Source of the DNA: an uncultured Eubacteriales bacterium | GTDB taxonomy: Bacteria; Bacillota; Clostridia; Christensenellales; Aristaeellaceae | Assembly (NCBI GenBank): GCA_902781945.1 | Contig: CACZLE010000002.1 | Coordinates: 62,001 to 126,000, forward strand | Direction: 5' to 3' | Length of the DNA: 64,000 nucleotides | Shown: positions 16,851 to 26,280 of the stretch, in pieces | Numbering within the stretch: the stretch's first letter is position 1 | Layout of the letters: each line of letters opens with the position of its first letter | The notes under the pieces: model-generated | The model's input: the letters and a program-made list of their open reading frames with translations, nothing else | Databases searched by the model: none | Told to the model about the DNA's origin: nothing | Made by a program: the position numbers and the translations under genes

Positions 16851-18549
16851 GGCGGCTCACCTCCCATTCCACCAGGGCCAGCGCCAGGAAGGCCAGCAGC
16901 ACCCAGGGGGTCAATTCGCGGCCCGCGTCCCGGACGGTATTGAGATCAATTTCGGAGGCTCCGCCGCCGATCTGCCGCAGGTCGCTTTCCCCCGGGTCCA
17001 TATGCAGGGTGAACCGCGCCACGCGCTCCGCCCCGTCGGCCACGCGGTAGCGGACCGTATATACGCCCTGCTCCCAGGAATCCGCGGCCAGCCGTCCGCT
17101 GGGGGTGACGACCTGGGCGTCAGCGGGCACATTCAGACTGTCGCCGCAGACGCCGTCCGGGAAGGACTGGCGGGCGTCGGGCAGCAGGAAGCCCAGCAGA
17201 TTTTGCATCAAAATGGGAAAATCCCCCTTCATGGGCAGATTGCTGTCGTGCAGATCGAAGCCGATCACCGCCGCCCGGCGGTTTTCCGCCTCCGTCACAG
17301 CGATCAGGGAATCGCCGCCGATGCGAAGAACGGCGTCGCCGCCGGTCAGGGGCGTATAGGCCCGCAGGGCGATATCCTCCAGGAGCAGATGGGCGGTCAG
17401 GCTCTGGGCTCTGCCGGAAAGACCGGCGCGGATGGCGGAAGCCGGTTCGGTTTTATCGCCGATGCCGATATCCAGCACCTGCCGATCCGGGGCCACGCAC
17501 AGCAGCGTCCCCTGGGCGGGCAAGCTTTCCGGCAATGTGCCGTCGAAAATATACAGATCGATATTTTCCAGAGAGGCCGCCTCCGCCGCGGTGGTGCGCA
17601 GCAGGGTCAGGTCGTCCCGCAGGGACAGGGCCTTTTCCAGAAACACGTTGTCCCCGCACAGGGCCGCGCGATAGGTCCCTTTCTCCCGGGCGGCATACCA
17701 GCGCTCGTTATCCGTCAGCAGCGCGTCCGCTTCCTGGATATGCACCCGCACGGTTTGGGCGTTCTCGGGAACGGACAGCAGGGCGGAGCGCACCTCGTCG
17801 GCCTCCAGCGCCACGGTCACGGCGTCGCACAGCGCGCCGTCGGCCTCGCATTCCAGGGTGACGGTGGCGGCGTCGCCGTAATTGGCCACGCGAACAAAGG
17901 CCTGGCCGTTTTGCACGGACAGGGACAGAAGCGCCCGGTTGCTCTGGGGCGTGCCCACCGGGATCACCTGGGCAGAATCGGAAGCGAAGGTATCCGAAAA
18001 TGCCAGGATATTGAGCCCTTCGATATCCCGGCCCATGGCCTGGGCCAGGGACAGGGCGGCGTCCAGGTCAGCCCCGCCGTTGCGGGCAGTTAAGCCATGA
18101 ATGACGCTGCGCACGCGGCTGAGATCCCCCGAGCGGGACAGGGCGATTTCCGCCTCGCGGCTGGCGGTGAGCACGGTGACCCGGTCTCCCGCTTTCATGC
18201 CGTCGATCAGGTTCAGCGCCCGTTCCTTGGCCTGCTCCAGGCGTCCCTCCGCCTGCATGCTGGCGGAGAGATCAAAGATCATGACGGTTTCCCCCTGCAC
18301 ACCGCCAGAGATTGCAGGCCGCATGAGGGCCAGGGTGAGCAGGATCGCCAGGGCCATTTGCAGGAAATACAGGATATTCTTTTTGAGCTTTTGGAAGGGC
18401 TTCATGGCCTGCTGCTCCGCCAGCGCCCGCTGCCACAGGAGCAGGCTGGGCACCCGCACCGTTTCGCTGCGGCGCTTCAGCAGATACAAAGCCGTGATAA
18501 CGCCCAGGCTCACAAAGCCCCAGGCTCCCGCCGGAAAAAGAAAATGCAT
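16840..18549 (-). CDS. BatA-like VWA membrane protein
   Basis: A 569-aa protein. The N-terminus ('MHFLFPAGAWGFVSLGVITALYLL' region, quoted in part) is the BatA-type membrane start, with a second helix near residues 60-78. A VWA domain follows with the MIDAS-like 'DLSAS' (93-97) and 'NGGADLDAALSLAQAMG'. Extracytoplasmic beta-rich and amidotransferase-like segments lie in the middle, and a C-terminal helix ('LTPWVLLAFLALALVEWEV') anchors the end. BatA-like proteins are usual partners of MoxR ATPases. It lies 9 nt after the DUF58 gene. Confidence 0.82.
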   Translation of the reverse strand: MHFLFPAGAWGFVSLGVITALYLLKRRSETVRVPSLLLWQRALAEQQAMKPFQKLKKNILYFLQMALAILLTLALMRPAISGGVQGETVMIFDLSASMQAEGRLEQAKERALNLIDGMKAGDRVTVLTASREAEIALSRSGDLSRVRSVIHGLTARNGGADLDAALSLAQAMGRDIEGLNILAFSDTFASDSAQVIPVGTPQSNRALLSLSVQNGQAFVRVANYGDAATVTLECEADGALCDAVTVALEADEVRSALLSVPENAQTVRVHIQEADALLTDNERWYAAREKGTYRAALCGDNVFLEKALSLRDDLTLLRTTAAEAASLENIDLYIFDGTLPESLPAQGTLLCVAPDRQVLDIGIGDKTEPASAIRAGLSGRAQSLTAHLLLEDIALRAYTPLTGGDAVLRIGGDSLIAVTEAENRRAAVIGFDLHDSNLPMKGDFPILMQNLLGFLLPDARQSFPDGVCGDSLNVPADAQVVTPSGRLAADSWEQGVYTVRYRVADGAERVARFTLHMDPGESDLRQIGGGASEIDLNTVRDAGRELTPWVLLAFLALALVEWEVSRRVA

Positions 18550-18558
18550 TTTGTCTCC

Positions 18559-19413
18559 TTATCCGATGAGCCCCGCCGCGGCCAGGGCGCGCAGGGCCTC
18601 CTTTTCCACATCCACATCCGAAAGCAGCCGCAGATATTGCATGCCGCGGCTCCGGCAAAAGCCCTCCGCCCCGTGGAGCAAGGCATGCAAGGCCTTCTGA
18701 TAGGCCGCCAGCAGATCAACCGAGGCCGTCAGCTCCCGTTCCTCCCCCGTTTCGCTGTCCCGGAGGCGCACCATGCCCTCCAGCCGCGGCTCCATCTCCC
18801 AGGGGGAGAGCACGTGCAGCAGGGACGCCTCCTGCCTGCGGTATTGCAGGGATTGAAGGGCCTTTTCATAGCCGTCCGGGCTCATGAGATCAGTGATCAA
18901 GATCGCCATACCGCGATTTGCCAGCGGCACCCGAGGCACGGCCTGGCAGAGCTTCAGCTCACCGGCAGGCTGCAATTCCCGCAAAAACTCCGCCGCCTTC
19001 AGCATGCCCGTCCGGCCCGACAGGGCGGGCGAGGGCCGGATCTCGCCGTTCAGGGTCGCGATGGTCACCCGATCCCCGCCCCGCAAAGCCAGATAGGCCA
19101 GCATTTGGGCCAGGTTTTGGGCCAGTTCAAACTTGCCGTCCGCCGCCATGGAGGCGCTGGCGTCCAGCAGGATATGCACGTGAGTCTCTTGCTCCTCCAT
19201 GAAGAGCTTCAAAAACAGCCGGTCAAAACGGGCATAGGCGTTCCAATCGATGCGGCGCAGATCGTCCCCCGGGGCGTATTCCCGAAAATCGGAAAACTCC
19301 ACCGAGGTGCCCAGCGCCCGGGACCGCCGCAGGCCTCCGGCCCCGCCCTGCGCCGGAGCGCGGAAGGCGAGCCGCAAGGCGTCGAGCTTTTGCAGAAAGG
19401 CTTCGTTCAGCAT
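18559..19413 (-). CDS. DUF58-domain protein
   Basis: A 284-aa cytoplasmic DUF58 protein with the signature 'YAPGDDLRRIDWNAYAR' (46-62) and a VWA-like fold holding 'DASAS' (84-88). Such proteins nearly always follow MoxR genes and are thought to link the ATPase to membrane VWA partners. It lacks the N-terminal membrane helices seen in some DUF58 proteins. The ATG directly abuts the stop codon of the MoxR gene. Confidence 0.9.
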   Translation of the reverse strand: MLNEAFLQKLDALRLAFRAPAQGGAGGLRRSRALGTSVEFSDFREYAPGDDLRRIDWNAYARFDRLFLKLFMEEQETHVHILLDASASMAADGKFELAQNLAQMLAYLALRGGDRVTIATLNGEIRPSPALSGRTGMLKAAEFLRELQPAGELKLCQAVPRVPLANRGMAILITDLMSPDGYEKALQSLQYRRQEASLLHVLSPWEMEPRLEGMVRLRDSETGEERELTASVDLLAAYQKALHALLHGAEGFCRSRGMQYLRLLSDVDVEKEALRALAAAGLIG

Positions 19414-20379
19414 TTATCCCAGCAGCTCCTCGATGATATCGTCCGCCGTGCGGCCCTGGGCCATGCCTTCAAAGTTCAGGGCGATGCGGTGGCGCAGGGC
19501 AGGCTTGGCCAGGGCCTTGATGTCCTCGAAGGCCACGTTGAAGCGGCCCTCCGACAGGGCCCGGACCCGGGCGGCGGAAATCAGCGCCTGGGCGGCGCGG
19601 GGGCTGGCCCCGAAGCGCAGGAAATCCCGAGATATGGCGGGGCTGGTCTCGATTTCCGGATGAGTGTTGAGGATCAATTGCAGGGCGTACTGCTGCACGG
19701 CCTGGGCCACGGGCACGGACTGGGAAACAGCCCGCAGGCGCAGGATATCGTCGCCATTGGCCACGGCCTCCGCCTGGCGCTCCTGGCCGGTGGTGGTCAG
19801 ATTGACGATGGCATCCAGCTCGGACAGCGTGGGGAAGGGCACCAGGAGCTTGAGCAAAAAGCGGTCCAATTGGGCCTCGGGCAGCGAATAGGTGCCCTCC
19901 TGCTCCACGGGATTCTGGGTGGCCAGCACAAAATAAGGCTCCCGCATGGGCCAGGAAACACCTGCCACGGTGACGGCGTGCTCCTGCATGGCTTCCAGCA
20001 AGGCGCTTTGGGTTTTGGGCGTGGCACGGTTGATCTCGTCCGCCAGCACGATGGAGGCGAACAGGGGGCCGGGCTGAAAGCGGAAGGCGTTGCCGGATTC
20101 CGTTTTTTCGATGATGTTGGTGCCGGTGATGTCCGCGGGCATCAGATCCGGGGTGAACTGGATGCGGGAAAAGGGCAAATCAAATACCCGGCTCAGCGTG
20201 CGCACCAGGCGGGTTTTGCCCAGGCCGGGCACGCCCTCCAGCAGCACGTTGCCCCCCGCGATCATGGCCAGCACCAGATGGCCCACCACCTCCTGCTGGC
20301 CCACGATCTCCTTGGCGATCTCGCGGTGGATCTTTTCCACGGTATCCCGGAAGGACAGGATTTCCTGTTCAGTTGCCAT
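19414..20379 (-). CDS. MoxR-family AAA+ ATPase
   Basis: A 321-aa MoxR ATPase, thought to be a chaperone that matures or assembles envelope complexes. Walker A 'GVPGLGKTR' is at 49-57. The MoxR block 'RIQFTPDLMPADITGTNII' and Walker B region 'SIVLADEINRATPKTQSALLEAMQE' follow, then 'FVLATQNPVEQEGTY'. The C-terminal lid domain is complete. Its partners are encoded directly downstream. Confidence 0.95.
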   Translation of the reverse strand: MATEQEILSFRDTVEKIHREIAKEIVGQQEVVGHLVLAMIAGGNVLLEGVPGLGKTRLVRTLSRVFDLPFSRIQFTPDLMPADITGTNIIEKTESGNAFRFQPGPLFASIVLADEINRATPKTQSALLEAMQEHAVTVAGVSWPMREPYFVLATQNPVEQEGTYSLPEAQLDRFLLKLLVPFPTLSELDAIVNLTTTGQERQAEAVANGDDILRLRAVSQSVPVAQAVQQYALQLILNTHPEIETSPAISRDFLRFGASPRAAQALISAARVRALSEGRFNVAFEDIKALAKPALRHRIALNFEGMAQGRTADDIIEELLG

Positions 20380-20392
20380 AGCTCATTCTCCT

Positions 20393-21805
20393 TTATTCTG
20401 TCAATGCGCTGAAATAATCGGCCACCCATTGCTGGGCATAGCCCGGCAGCGCGGCCTCCTGGGCCCGTTGCACGGCGGCGGCCTGGTATTCCCCCACCAC
20501 CCGGTCGTAGGGAATGCTGCCCGCTGTGCTGCCCAGGCCGGGCGACAGGGTCAATTCGCTCATCTGCGCGTTTTCATCCACTCTGCCGGTGCTCTGGGTG
20601 ATTTCGCCGCCATCTCCCAAACGGGTGGGATCATAGATCTGCTCGTATTCTCCCAGATGATAGCGGCCCTCCCGCCCTCCAGCGGAGGCGCTTTGCTTGC
20701 CGCCGGGACTGCCAATGCCCGCGTCCTCATTGGTGCTGCCCTGACCGGCTCCGCTGCCCGCGCCTTGGCCCTGGCTCTGACCGCTGCCGCCTTGTCCTTG
20801 GCCCTGACCTTGGCCTTTGCCCTGGCCCTGACCGCCCAGGGCCGCGGACTTGGCGCTCTGCATGGCTGCGGAGGCTGCGCTAAGAGAAGACAATTGGCCC
20901 AGCGCCTGAGCGGCCTGGGCGTCATTGCCGGAGGCCAGGGCTTGGGCGGCGGCCTGCAGGACGGAGGCAGCCGCGGCGCTGGCGGACTGCTGGGACGCCT
21001 GGTTCAAGGCGTCGCTGTCCACGCCCTCCAAGGCCTGCTCCATGGCGGACAGATCGCCTGCCTCCAGGGCTTCGGCCAGGGCGTCCAGGCCCGCTTGCCC
21101 CAGGGCCTCAGAGGCAGCGTTCCGGGCGTCGCTGAGCAGCTTTTCCATGCGCTGCTGGGCCTGGCTTACCTGCGTCAAGGCCTCCCGCTCATCCCGGGCC
21201 TGGCGGGTCTGACGGGCCAGATCTCCCAGGAGCCTGCGAAGCTCCTGCACGGTCTGTCTGTCCAGCGCACTTTCCTCCAGCTTGTCCGCCGCTTTTTCCA
21301 GGGCCTCGGCGGGCTTTTCCAGCTTTTGCCGCAGATCGGCCCGCTGGCGCAGAACGGCGTCCTGGGGATTGGGAATGAAAAACAGGACCAGCGCCGCCGC
21401 GAAACACGCGCCTGCGGCGATCAGAGGTTTAGCGAATATGCGCACAGGAATGCGCGGCATGGTTTGCAGATGCGTTATGGCATCCTGGCGCTGGAGCCGG
21501 GCCATGTCGTCCTGCTGGTCCCGCAGGGACCAGGCGGTCTGGGCGCGCTCCTTCAGGCCGTTGCCGTCGGCAATCCGCGCCGCCTGCATATAGGAAACCG
21601 GCCACAGCAGGCCCACAAACAGGCCGAGAAAGGGAAGCGCAAGTCCCGCAAGGAACCATGCATCTCTTTTTTCCCACGGAAAAAAGAAAGAAAGGACCAA
21701 GATCACCACCGAAAAGGCTGTCTGCGCCAGCAGGCCCCAGCAAAGGCCAGTTAGCCCATGCTGGAGCCGGACGCGCCGACGGACGGGCGAAAGGGCTTTT
21801 TTCAT
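20393..21805 (-). CDS. Membrane protein with coiled-coil and Gly/Gln-rich region
   Basis: A 470-aa protein of unknown function, loosely like DUF4175-type proteins of MoxR operons. Two membrane helices (about 21-42, 48-70) and a third (about 125-143) precede a long helical, probably coiled-coil region (about 150-330). A low-complexity Gly/Gln/Ser linker follows (about 335-375), then a soluble C-terminus with 'YDRVVGEYQAAAVQRAQE'. The start overlaps the permease stop as ATGA. A structural role linking the membrane complex to MoxR is inferred from position only. Confidence 0.65.
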   Translation of the reverse strand: MKKALSPVRRRVRLQHGLTGLCWGLLAQTAFSVVILVLSFFFPWEKRDAWFLAGLALPFLGLFVGLLWPVSYMQAARIADGNGLKERAQTAWSLRDQQDDMARLQRQDAITHLQTMPRIPVRIFAKPLIAAGACFAAALVLFFIPNPQDAVLRQRADLRQKLEKPAEALEKAADKLEESALDRQTVQELRRLLGDLARQTRQARDEREALTQVSQAQQRMEKLLSDARNAASEALGQAGLDALAEALEAGDLSAMEQALEGVDSDALNQASQQSASAAAASVLQAAAQALASGNDAQAAQALGQLSSLSAASAAMQSAKSAALGGQGQGKGQGQGQGQGGSGQSQGQGAGSGAGQGSTNEDAGIGSPGGKQSASAGGREGRYHLGEYEQIYDPTRLGDGGEITQSTGRVDENAQMSELTLSPGLGSTAGSIPYDRVVGEYQAAAVQRAQEAALPGYAQQWVADYFSALTE

Positions 21806-22716
21806 GCCTTTGATCCCCTCCGGCGAGGCCGCACAAAGCAGGCGGCCAGGAGATTGAGGATCAGCCCCGCCAACGCCATAAAGCCCATGCAGCCCCAGGC
21901 CATGCCGTTAAAATCCAGATAGTCGAACATCTCGTAGAAGGTATAAGAAAAGCTGCTCAGCGTGCCGCGCAGCAGACCGGTCTGACTGATCAGCAGGGAC
22001 ACCAGGCCCAGGAAGGGGTTGAACACGAAACTGACCAGGCGCAGCTTGCCCACTTCGCCGCCAATGACAGCCGTAGGGCCTGCGTAATAACTGCTGTACA
22101 TGCTCTCATACGCGCGGCCCGCGTTGCCGATATCCCGGATGAGGGGCAGCAATGTGACCAGGCCGATGGCGAACACCGCCAGATAGCTGACCACCGTGGC
22201 GGCCACCGTGCGGCGCAGGAGGGAGGAGCACAATAAGCCCACGCTGAGCATGGCGAAGGCCGTCACAGCCAGAAACAGCAGGCCCACCAGCACCTGGCTG
22301 AGGGTCATGCTGCCGGTGATCAGCACCAGGCACATGACGGGCAGGGTGGCCACCACCAGCAGCACCATCAGGCCCAGGCTTTCCAGCAGCTTGCCCAGCA
22401 CGATGCGCAGGCTGCCCGTATGGGTGACCAGCAGCAGATCCAGGGTTTGACGCTCCCGCTCGCCGGAGATGGAGCCCGCCGTCATGGCCGGAGTGACCAG
22501 GATCAGCAGGAAAAACTGAAAGATCATCATGACCACATAGCCCTCCTGGGCGGCGGCCATGGTGTAGATGGATAGCGTATCCCCCAGAAAGCTGTGGAAG
22601 GACACGGCCAGCCCGAAGATCAGCACCGCCAGGGCGTAGAGGGTCAGCAGCCACGCCGTGCGGGCCGAGCGCATGCGCCGCCGGGCCGAGAAGGCCAGGA
22701 TGGGATTAACCGTCAT
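21802..22716 (-). CDS. ABC-2 type transporter permease
   Basis: A 304-aa permease with six predicted membrane segments and an ABC-2 pattern ('LILVTPAMTAGSISGERERQTLDLLLVTHTG' in part, near residues 73-103). It overlaps the ATPase gene by 11 nt and so forms one transporter with it. Related proteins include gliding and exoprotein export permeases. The substrate is unknown. Confidence 0.88.
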   Translation of the reverse strand: MTVNPILAFSARRRMRSARTAWLLTLYALAVLIFGLAVSFHSFLGDTLSIYTMAAAQEGYVVMMIFQFFLLILVTPAMTAGSISGERERQTLDLLLVTHTGSLRIVLGKLLESLGLMVLLVVATLPVMCLVLITGSMTLSQVLVGLLFLAVTAFAMLSVGLLCSSLLRRTVAATVVSYLAVFAIGLVTLLPLIRDIGNAGRAYESMYSSYYAGPTAVIGGEVGKLRLVSFVFNPFLGLVSLLISQTGLLRGTLSSFSYTFYEMFDYLDFNGMAWGCMGFMALAGLILNLLAACFVRPRRRGSKA

Positions 22717-23647
22717 CGCGGGTCACCTCCATAAACACCTTTTCCAGATTCATGGGCGGGCGGTGGAAATCCATCACGGGCACGCCCGCGCGCAGAAGCT
22801 TGCGCAGCATGTCCGCGGCACCCTGCTCGTCGCCCTCATAGGCCACGGACAGATCGCAGCCTTCCCCCCGGGTGATGCCGGTGACGCCGGGGAACTGGCG
22901 CAGCTCCTCCGCCGCCGCCTGCAATTGGCTTTCGTCCTGCTGGGGCAGCAGGCGGATCTCCACGGCGGCCTGGCCCCGCATCTTGCGGGAAAGGGCCTCC
23001 ACCGTGCCGGAAAACACCAGGCTGCCATGATCAATGATGGTGAGGGAATCGCACATTTCGGACAGCTCCGGCAGGATATGGGAGGAGATCAGCACCGTTT
23101 TGCCCATTTCCTTGAGGGTGCGCAAGATGCCCTTCATCTCCGCCCGTGCCCGGGGGTCCATGCCGGAGGCGGGCTCGTCCAATATCAGCAGGTTGGGATC
23201 ATGGATCAGGGCGTGGGCCAGGCACAGCCGCTGCTTCATGCCCCGGGACAGGGAATCCACATACACGTCCCGCTTGTCCTGGAGGTTCACCAGTTCCAGC
23301 AGTTGATCGATCATCCGCATGCGCTGGGCGTAGGAGAAGCCGTAGCACCGGGCGTAAAAATCCAGATACTCCCAGCTTTTGAGGTGATCGTACACGCCGA
23401 AGAAATCCGGCATATACCCCACCAGCTGACGGACCTTTTTCGGCTCCTTCACCACGTCCACGCCCTCGATGGCGGCTGTGCCGGAGGTGGGCAGAAGCAG
23501 GGTGGCCAATATGCGCATGGTGGTGGTTTTGCCCGCGCCGTTGGGGCCCACGAAGCCGTGCAGCTCGCCGCCGCCGATTTGCAGCGTCAATTTATCCAGG
23601 GCCGTAAATTGCCCGTACACCTTGGTCAGATCCTTGATATCCAGCAT
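22706..23647 (-). CDS. ABC transporter ATP-binding protein
   Basis: A 313-aa ATPase of the ABC-2 exporter class. Walker A 'GPNGAGKTTT' is at about 34-43, the signature 'LSRGMKQRL' at about 134, and Walker B 'LLILDEPASGMDPR' follows; a 90-aa C-terminal extension lies after the core. The ATG overlaps the stop of the 833-aa gene as TAATG. It energises the neighbouring permease. Confidence 0.93.
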   Translation of the reverse strand: MLDIKDLTKVYGQFTALDKLTLQIGGGELHGFVGPNGAGKTTTMRILATLLLPTSGTAAIEGVDVVKEPKKVRQLVGYMPDFFGVYDHLKSWEYLDFYARCYGFSYAQRMRMIDQLLELVNLQDKRDVYVDSLSRGMKQRLCLAHALIHDPNLLILDEPASGMDPRARAEMKGILRTLKEMGKTVLISSHILPELSEMCDSLTIIDHGSLVFSGTVEALSRKMRGQAAVEIRLLPQQDESQLQAAAEELRQFPGVTGITRGEGCDLSVAYEGDEQGAADMLRKLLRAGVPVMDFHRPPMNLEKVFMEVTRDDG

Positions 23648-26148
23648 TATTTGGCCCTCCCTTCCAGCGACAGGCCAGGATTGTAGATTTCGCCCGTGTT
23701 GACGGCGTTATAGGGCGTCAGCCGCAGGAACAGGCGGCCCGCGTCATCCAGGCTTTCCAGGATGGCCGCCGCAGGCAGGGAAGCCGGGAAGCCGCTGTAA
23801 TTGATTTCCTGCCAGGCGCCCCGGCTGCTGTTGTACAGCTGCAAGCGGGCCTGGGCGCCATAGCTTTCGCAATGGAAGGAAACAGCGGTCAGATCCACAT
23901 TGTGAAGATCCAGATCCTTGATTTCGCCCAGGGCGAAGCAAAGCACCGGCTCGTCCCGCAGGGGGAAATAGGCGTCCGTCAGCGCAATGCCGTTGCTGAC
24001 GGGATTCTGGGCCGCCGTCACCTCGGCGTAATAGGCCGGGACCATGCCCGGGGTCAATTTGACGATGCCGCTCTCGCTGACGGCGCGGTAGCCGATCCGC
24101 ACGTCGATCACGGCCCCGTAGGCCCGGCGGCGGATGGGCTCGCCGTTCATCTCAAAGACGGGCATGGGGGTCTGGTCGCTGAAGGTGACATAGCGGAAGG
24201 GCGCGTTACCCCAGGTATTGGAGCAGCTTTGGATCAGGCTGTTTCTCACCTCGTCCTCCGGGGTGACCGGGCGGGTCAGCCCGCCGTTGGCGTCCCGGGG
24301 GCCGTAGATCGCCGCGTCGATGATGTTGTACACGCCCATGTTGGCGTTCTTGACCAGCTCGCCCTCGTAGACGTTATAGTCGTTGGGATCGGCTTTTCGG
24401 CCAGGGTTTTCCAGGATGGCGAAGGACGCGCTCTCCCCCGGCTGCAATTGCGGCACCCAGCAAAAGCCCAATTGGGTGATCACAAAGCCCGGGTCCAGCG
24501 TCAAGTCGCTGCCGTTTTCCACCGTGCCGTGGAGACCGTCCCCCTCCCACCAAACAGTGGAACGGATGGGATAGCTGCGCTCCTCCGCCGGGGTGAGCGT
24601 CAAGGTCTGCACCTCCCAGGGCGCGGTCTCGGGCAGGGTCAGAGTCATCTGATCGCCGTAAGAATAGGTATAGCGCAGGGTCGGCACGATCTCCGCCTGC
24701 TGCTCGTCGTCCATATCGTTATAATAGCCGTAATCGGTATTGCCGGGCAGGATGCTGTCCCCCGAGGCCACGGACAGGGTCAGGGGCGAACGGGCCGCCG
24801 AGGCCACGCCTGCCTGCACCTGGCTTTTGGACGCGCCGCTCTCCGACACCTGGATGCGGGCATAGGCCGCCACGGCAGGTCTGCCCAATTGCATGCCCCG
24901 GCTGAGGCTCAGGGTGATGACGGCGGAGAGCAGGCTCAAGGCGGGCACCGTGACCCACATCCATTCCCGCTTGTCCAGTTTTTTGAGGATCAGATAGCTG
25001 CCAATGCCGGACAAAACCACAAAGCCGCCGATGAGCAGCACCACCAGCAGCACGCTGTCCGGATTCTCCATGGGCAGCTTCCGCAGCAGCCAGGAATCCA
25101 CATAGGCGTTATCGCCGGTATCGTAATAATTCTGGATATGGCGCACCACCTGCTGATAGAGGGTCTGATCGAAGGTGAGCAGCACCCGCTGCCAGAAGCC
25201 GTTCATGCCGCTCCAGGCGGACAGAGGCCGCTCCGACAGGGAGAAGGCCGCGGTGTAGATAACGCCGTTTTCCACGGCGCAGCGGTCCAGCAGGGCCGTG
25301 CCGTTCAATTCCATCACGGCGTTCCGGCTGCCGCGCAGCTCGGAGAGCATGACGGCGCCGTTCAGCGCGGACTGGCCCACAGGCGCGAACTGGCCCTGGG
25401 ACAGCCCGGCGATCAGGGCGCGGTCCAGATGCTCCGCCTTGGAGGGCGTGCCGGTCAGGATGCCGGTATAGGCCATCAAGCCCCGGAAGGTGGATATGCC
25501 CGACGAGCCTCCGCCCGCCAGCACGATGCCGCCCTGGCGCAGCCATTGATCAAAGGCCGTGCGCTGGCGGTCCGACAGGGTGGAAAGGTCAAAATCGTCG
25601 ATGGCCAGGATGGGGAAGGCGCGCAGCAGCTCCACGGTATCCGGAAAGGTTTCCGCGTCCAGAGCCAGGGTTTGCCAGGTTTCGCCGCGCATCAAGGCAT
25701 CGCTGCTGGAATTGATGTTCAGATACCGCATGGACTGGGGCTGGGAAGACAGCAGGCCCACCAACAGGGTATCGGGCGACACGGTCTTCTGGGGCCTGAC
25801 CGAAACCGAGGCCGCCGCTTCCCCGCCGGACAGCGCCTCCACGGTGAAGGCAGCCTGCTTGTAGGTGATATTGATGGGCAGGGTCAGACGCATTTCCGCG
25901 CCGCCCGCCAGAAAAACAGGATATTCGTAGCGGTCATACTGGCGGTCATTGCGGCTGACGTTCACCGCCACCGTAAGATCTTCGTCCGCCCCGTCGTTCT
26001 TCAACACCACCCGCAGCGGCATGGCGCGGATATATGTAACGGTGTTTTCATAGCCCAGCTCCGCCTCCAGGCTGATCTCCGCCCAGGCGGCGCAGGTCAG
26101 CAGCAGGACGCACAGCGCGCAGGCCATCAAAAATCTGAGCAGCTTCAT
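23647..26148 (-). CDS. Large exported membrane protein, first gene of the MoxR/ABC operon
   Basis: An 833-aa protein of unknown function. A signal peptide (1-22, 'LMACALCVLLLTCAAWAE') precedes beta-rich domains and an amidotransferase-like fold (about 110-210, 'FPILAIDDFDLSTLSDRQ', 'GGIVLAGGGSSG'). Two membrane helices near the middle (about 365-385 and 395-415) precede a second extracytoplasmic beta-rich part. The amidotransferase-like pattern recurs in the 881-aa partner. Being first in an ABC operon it resembles in layout the auxiliary protein of ABC exporters. The ATG at 26148 has an aaggaggg ribosome site; upstream codons in frame lack one. Confidence 0.7.
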   Translation of the reverse strand: MKLLRFLMACALCVLLLTCAAWAEISLEAELGYENTVTYIRAMPLRVVLKNDGADEDLTVAVNVSRNDRQYDRYEYPVFLAGGAEMRLTLPINITYKQAAFTVEALSGGEAAASVSVRPQKTVSPDTLLVGLLSSQPQSMRYLNINSSSDALMRGETWQTLALDAETFPDTVELLRAFPILAIDDFDLSTLSDRQRTAFDQWLRQGGIVLAGGGSSGISTFRGLMAYTGILTGTPSKAEHLDRALIAGLSQGQFAPVGQSALNGAVMLSELRGSRNAVMELNGTALLDRCAVENGVIYTAAFSLSERPLSAWSGMNGFWQRVLLTFDQTLYQQVVRHIQNYYDTGDNAYVDSWLLRKLPMENPDSVLLVVLLIGGFVVLSGIGSYLILKKLDKREWMWVTVPALSLLSAVITLSLSRGMQLGRPAVAAYARIQVSESGASKSQVQAGVASAARSPLTLSVASGDSILPGNTDYGYYNDMDDEQQAEIVPTLRYTYSYGDQMTLTLPETAPWEVQTLTLTPAEERSYPIRSTVWWEGDGLHGTVENGSDLTLDPGFVITQLGFCWVPQLQPGESASFAILENPGRKADPNDYNVYEGELVKNANMGVYNIIDAAIYGPRDANGGLTRPVTPEDEVRNSLIQSCSNTWGNAPFRYVTFSDQTPMPVFEMNGEPIRRRAYGAVIDVRIGYRAVSESGIVKLTPGMVPAYYAEVTAAQNPVSNGIALTDAYFPLRDEPVLCFALGEIKDLDLHNVDLTAVSFHCESYGAQARLQLYNSSRGAWQEINYSGFPASLPAAAILESLDDAGRLFLRLTPYNAVNTGEIYNPGLSLEGRAK

Positions 26149-26244
26149 GTTGCCCTCCTTGAAAAAAGTTTCCAACTATATAGACGCGGAAGCGGGCATT
26201 TTCTATCCCGCCTCGCAAAATAATTTTTTTATCATCCTCTTCTG

Positions 26245-26274
26245 AAAAGAACCGGTAAGCGCACGCCTGCCGGT
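26245..26274 (-). terminator. Intrinsic terminator after the 26281 isomerase gene
   Basis: On the minus strand ACCGG-C-AGGCG, TG, CGCTT-A-CCGGT is followed by TCTTTT. The two stacked 5-bp stems form a clear hairpin. It separates the sugar-isomerase unit from the MoxR operon. Confidence 0.75.
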
Positions 26275-26280
26275 ATTTGC

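Noticed and set aside
20690..20850. Gly/Gln codon repeats as a DNA repeat or CRISPR-like array
   Set aside because: The repetition is a protein-level low-complexity linker within one intact reading frame, with irregular units and no spacers.
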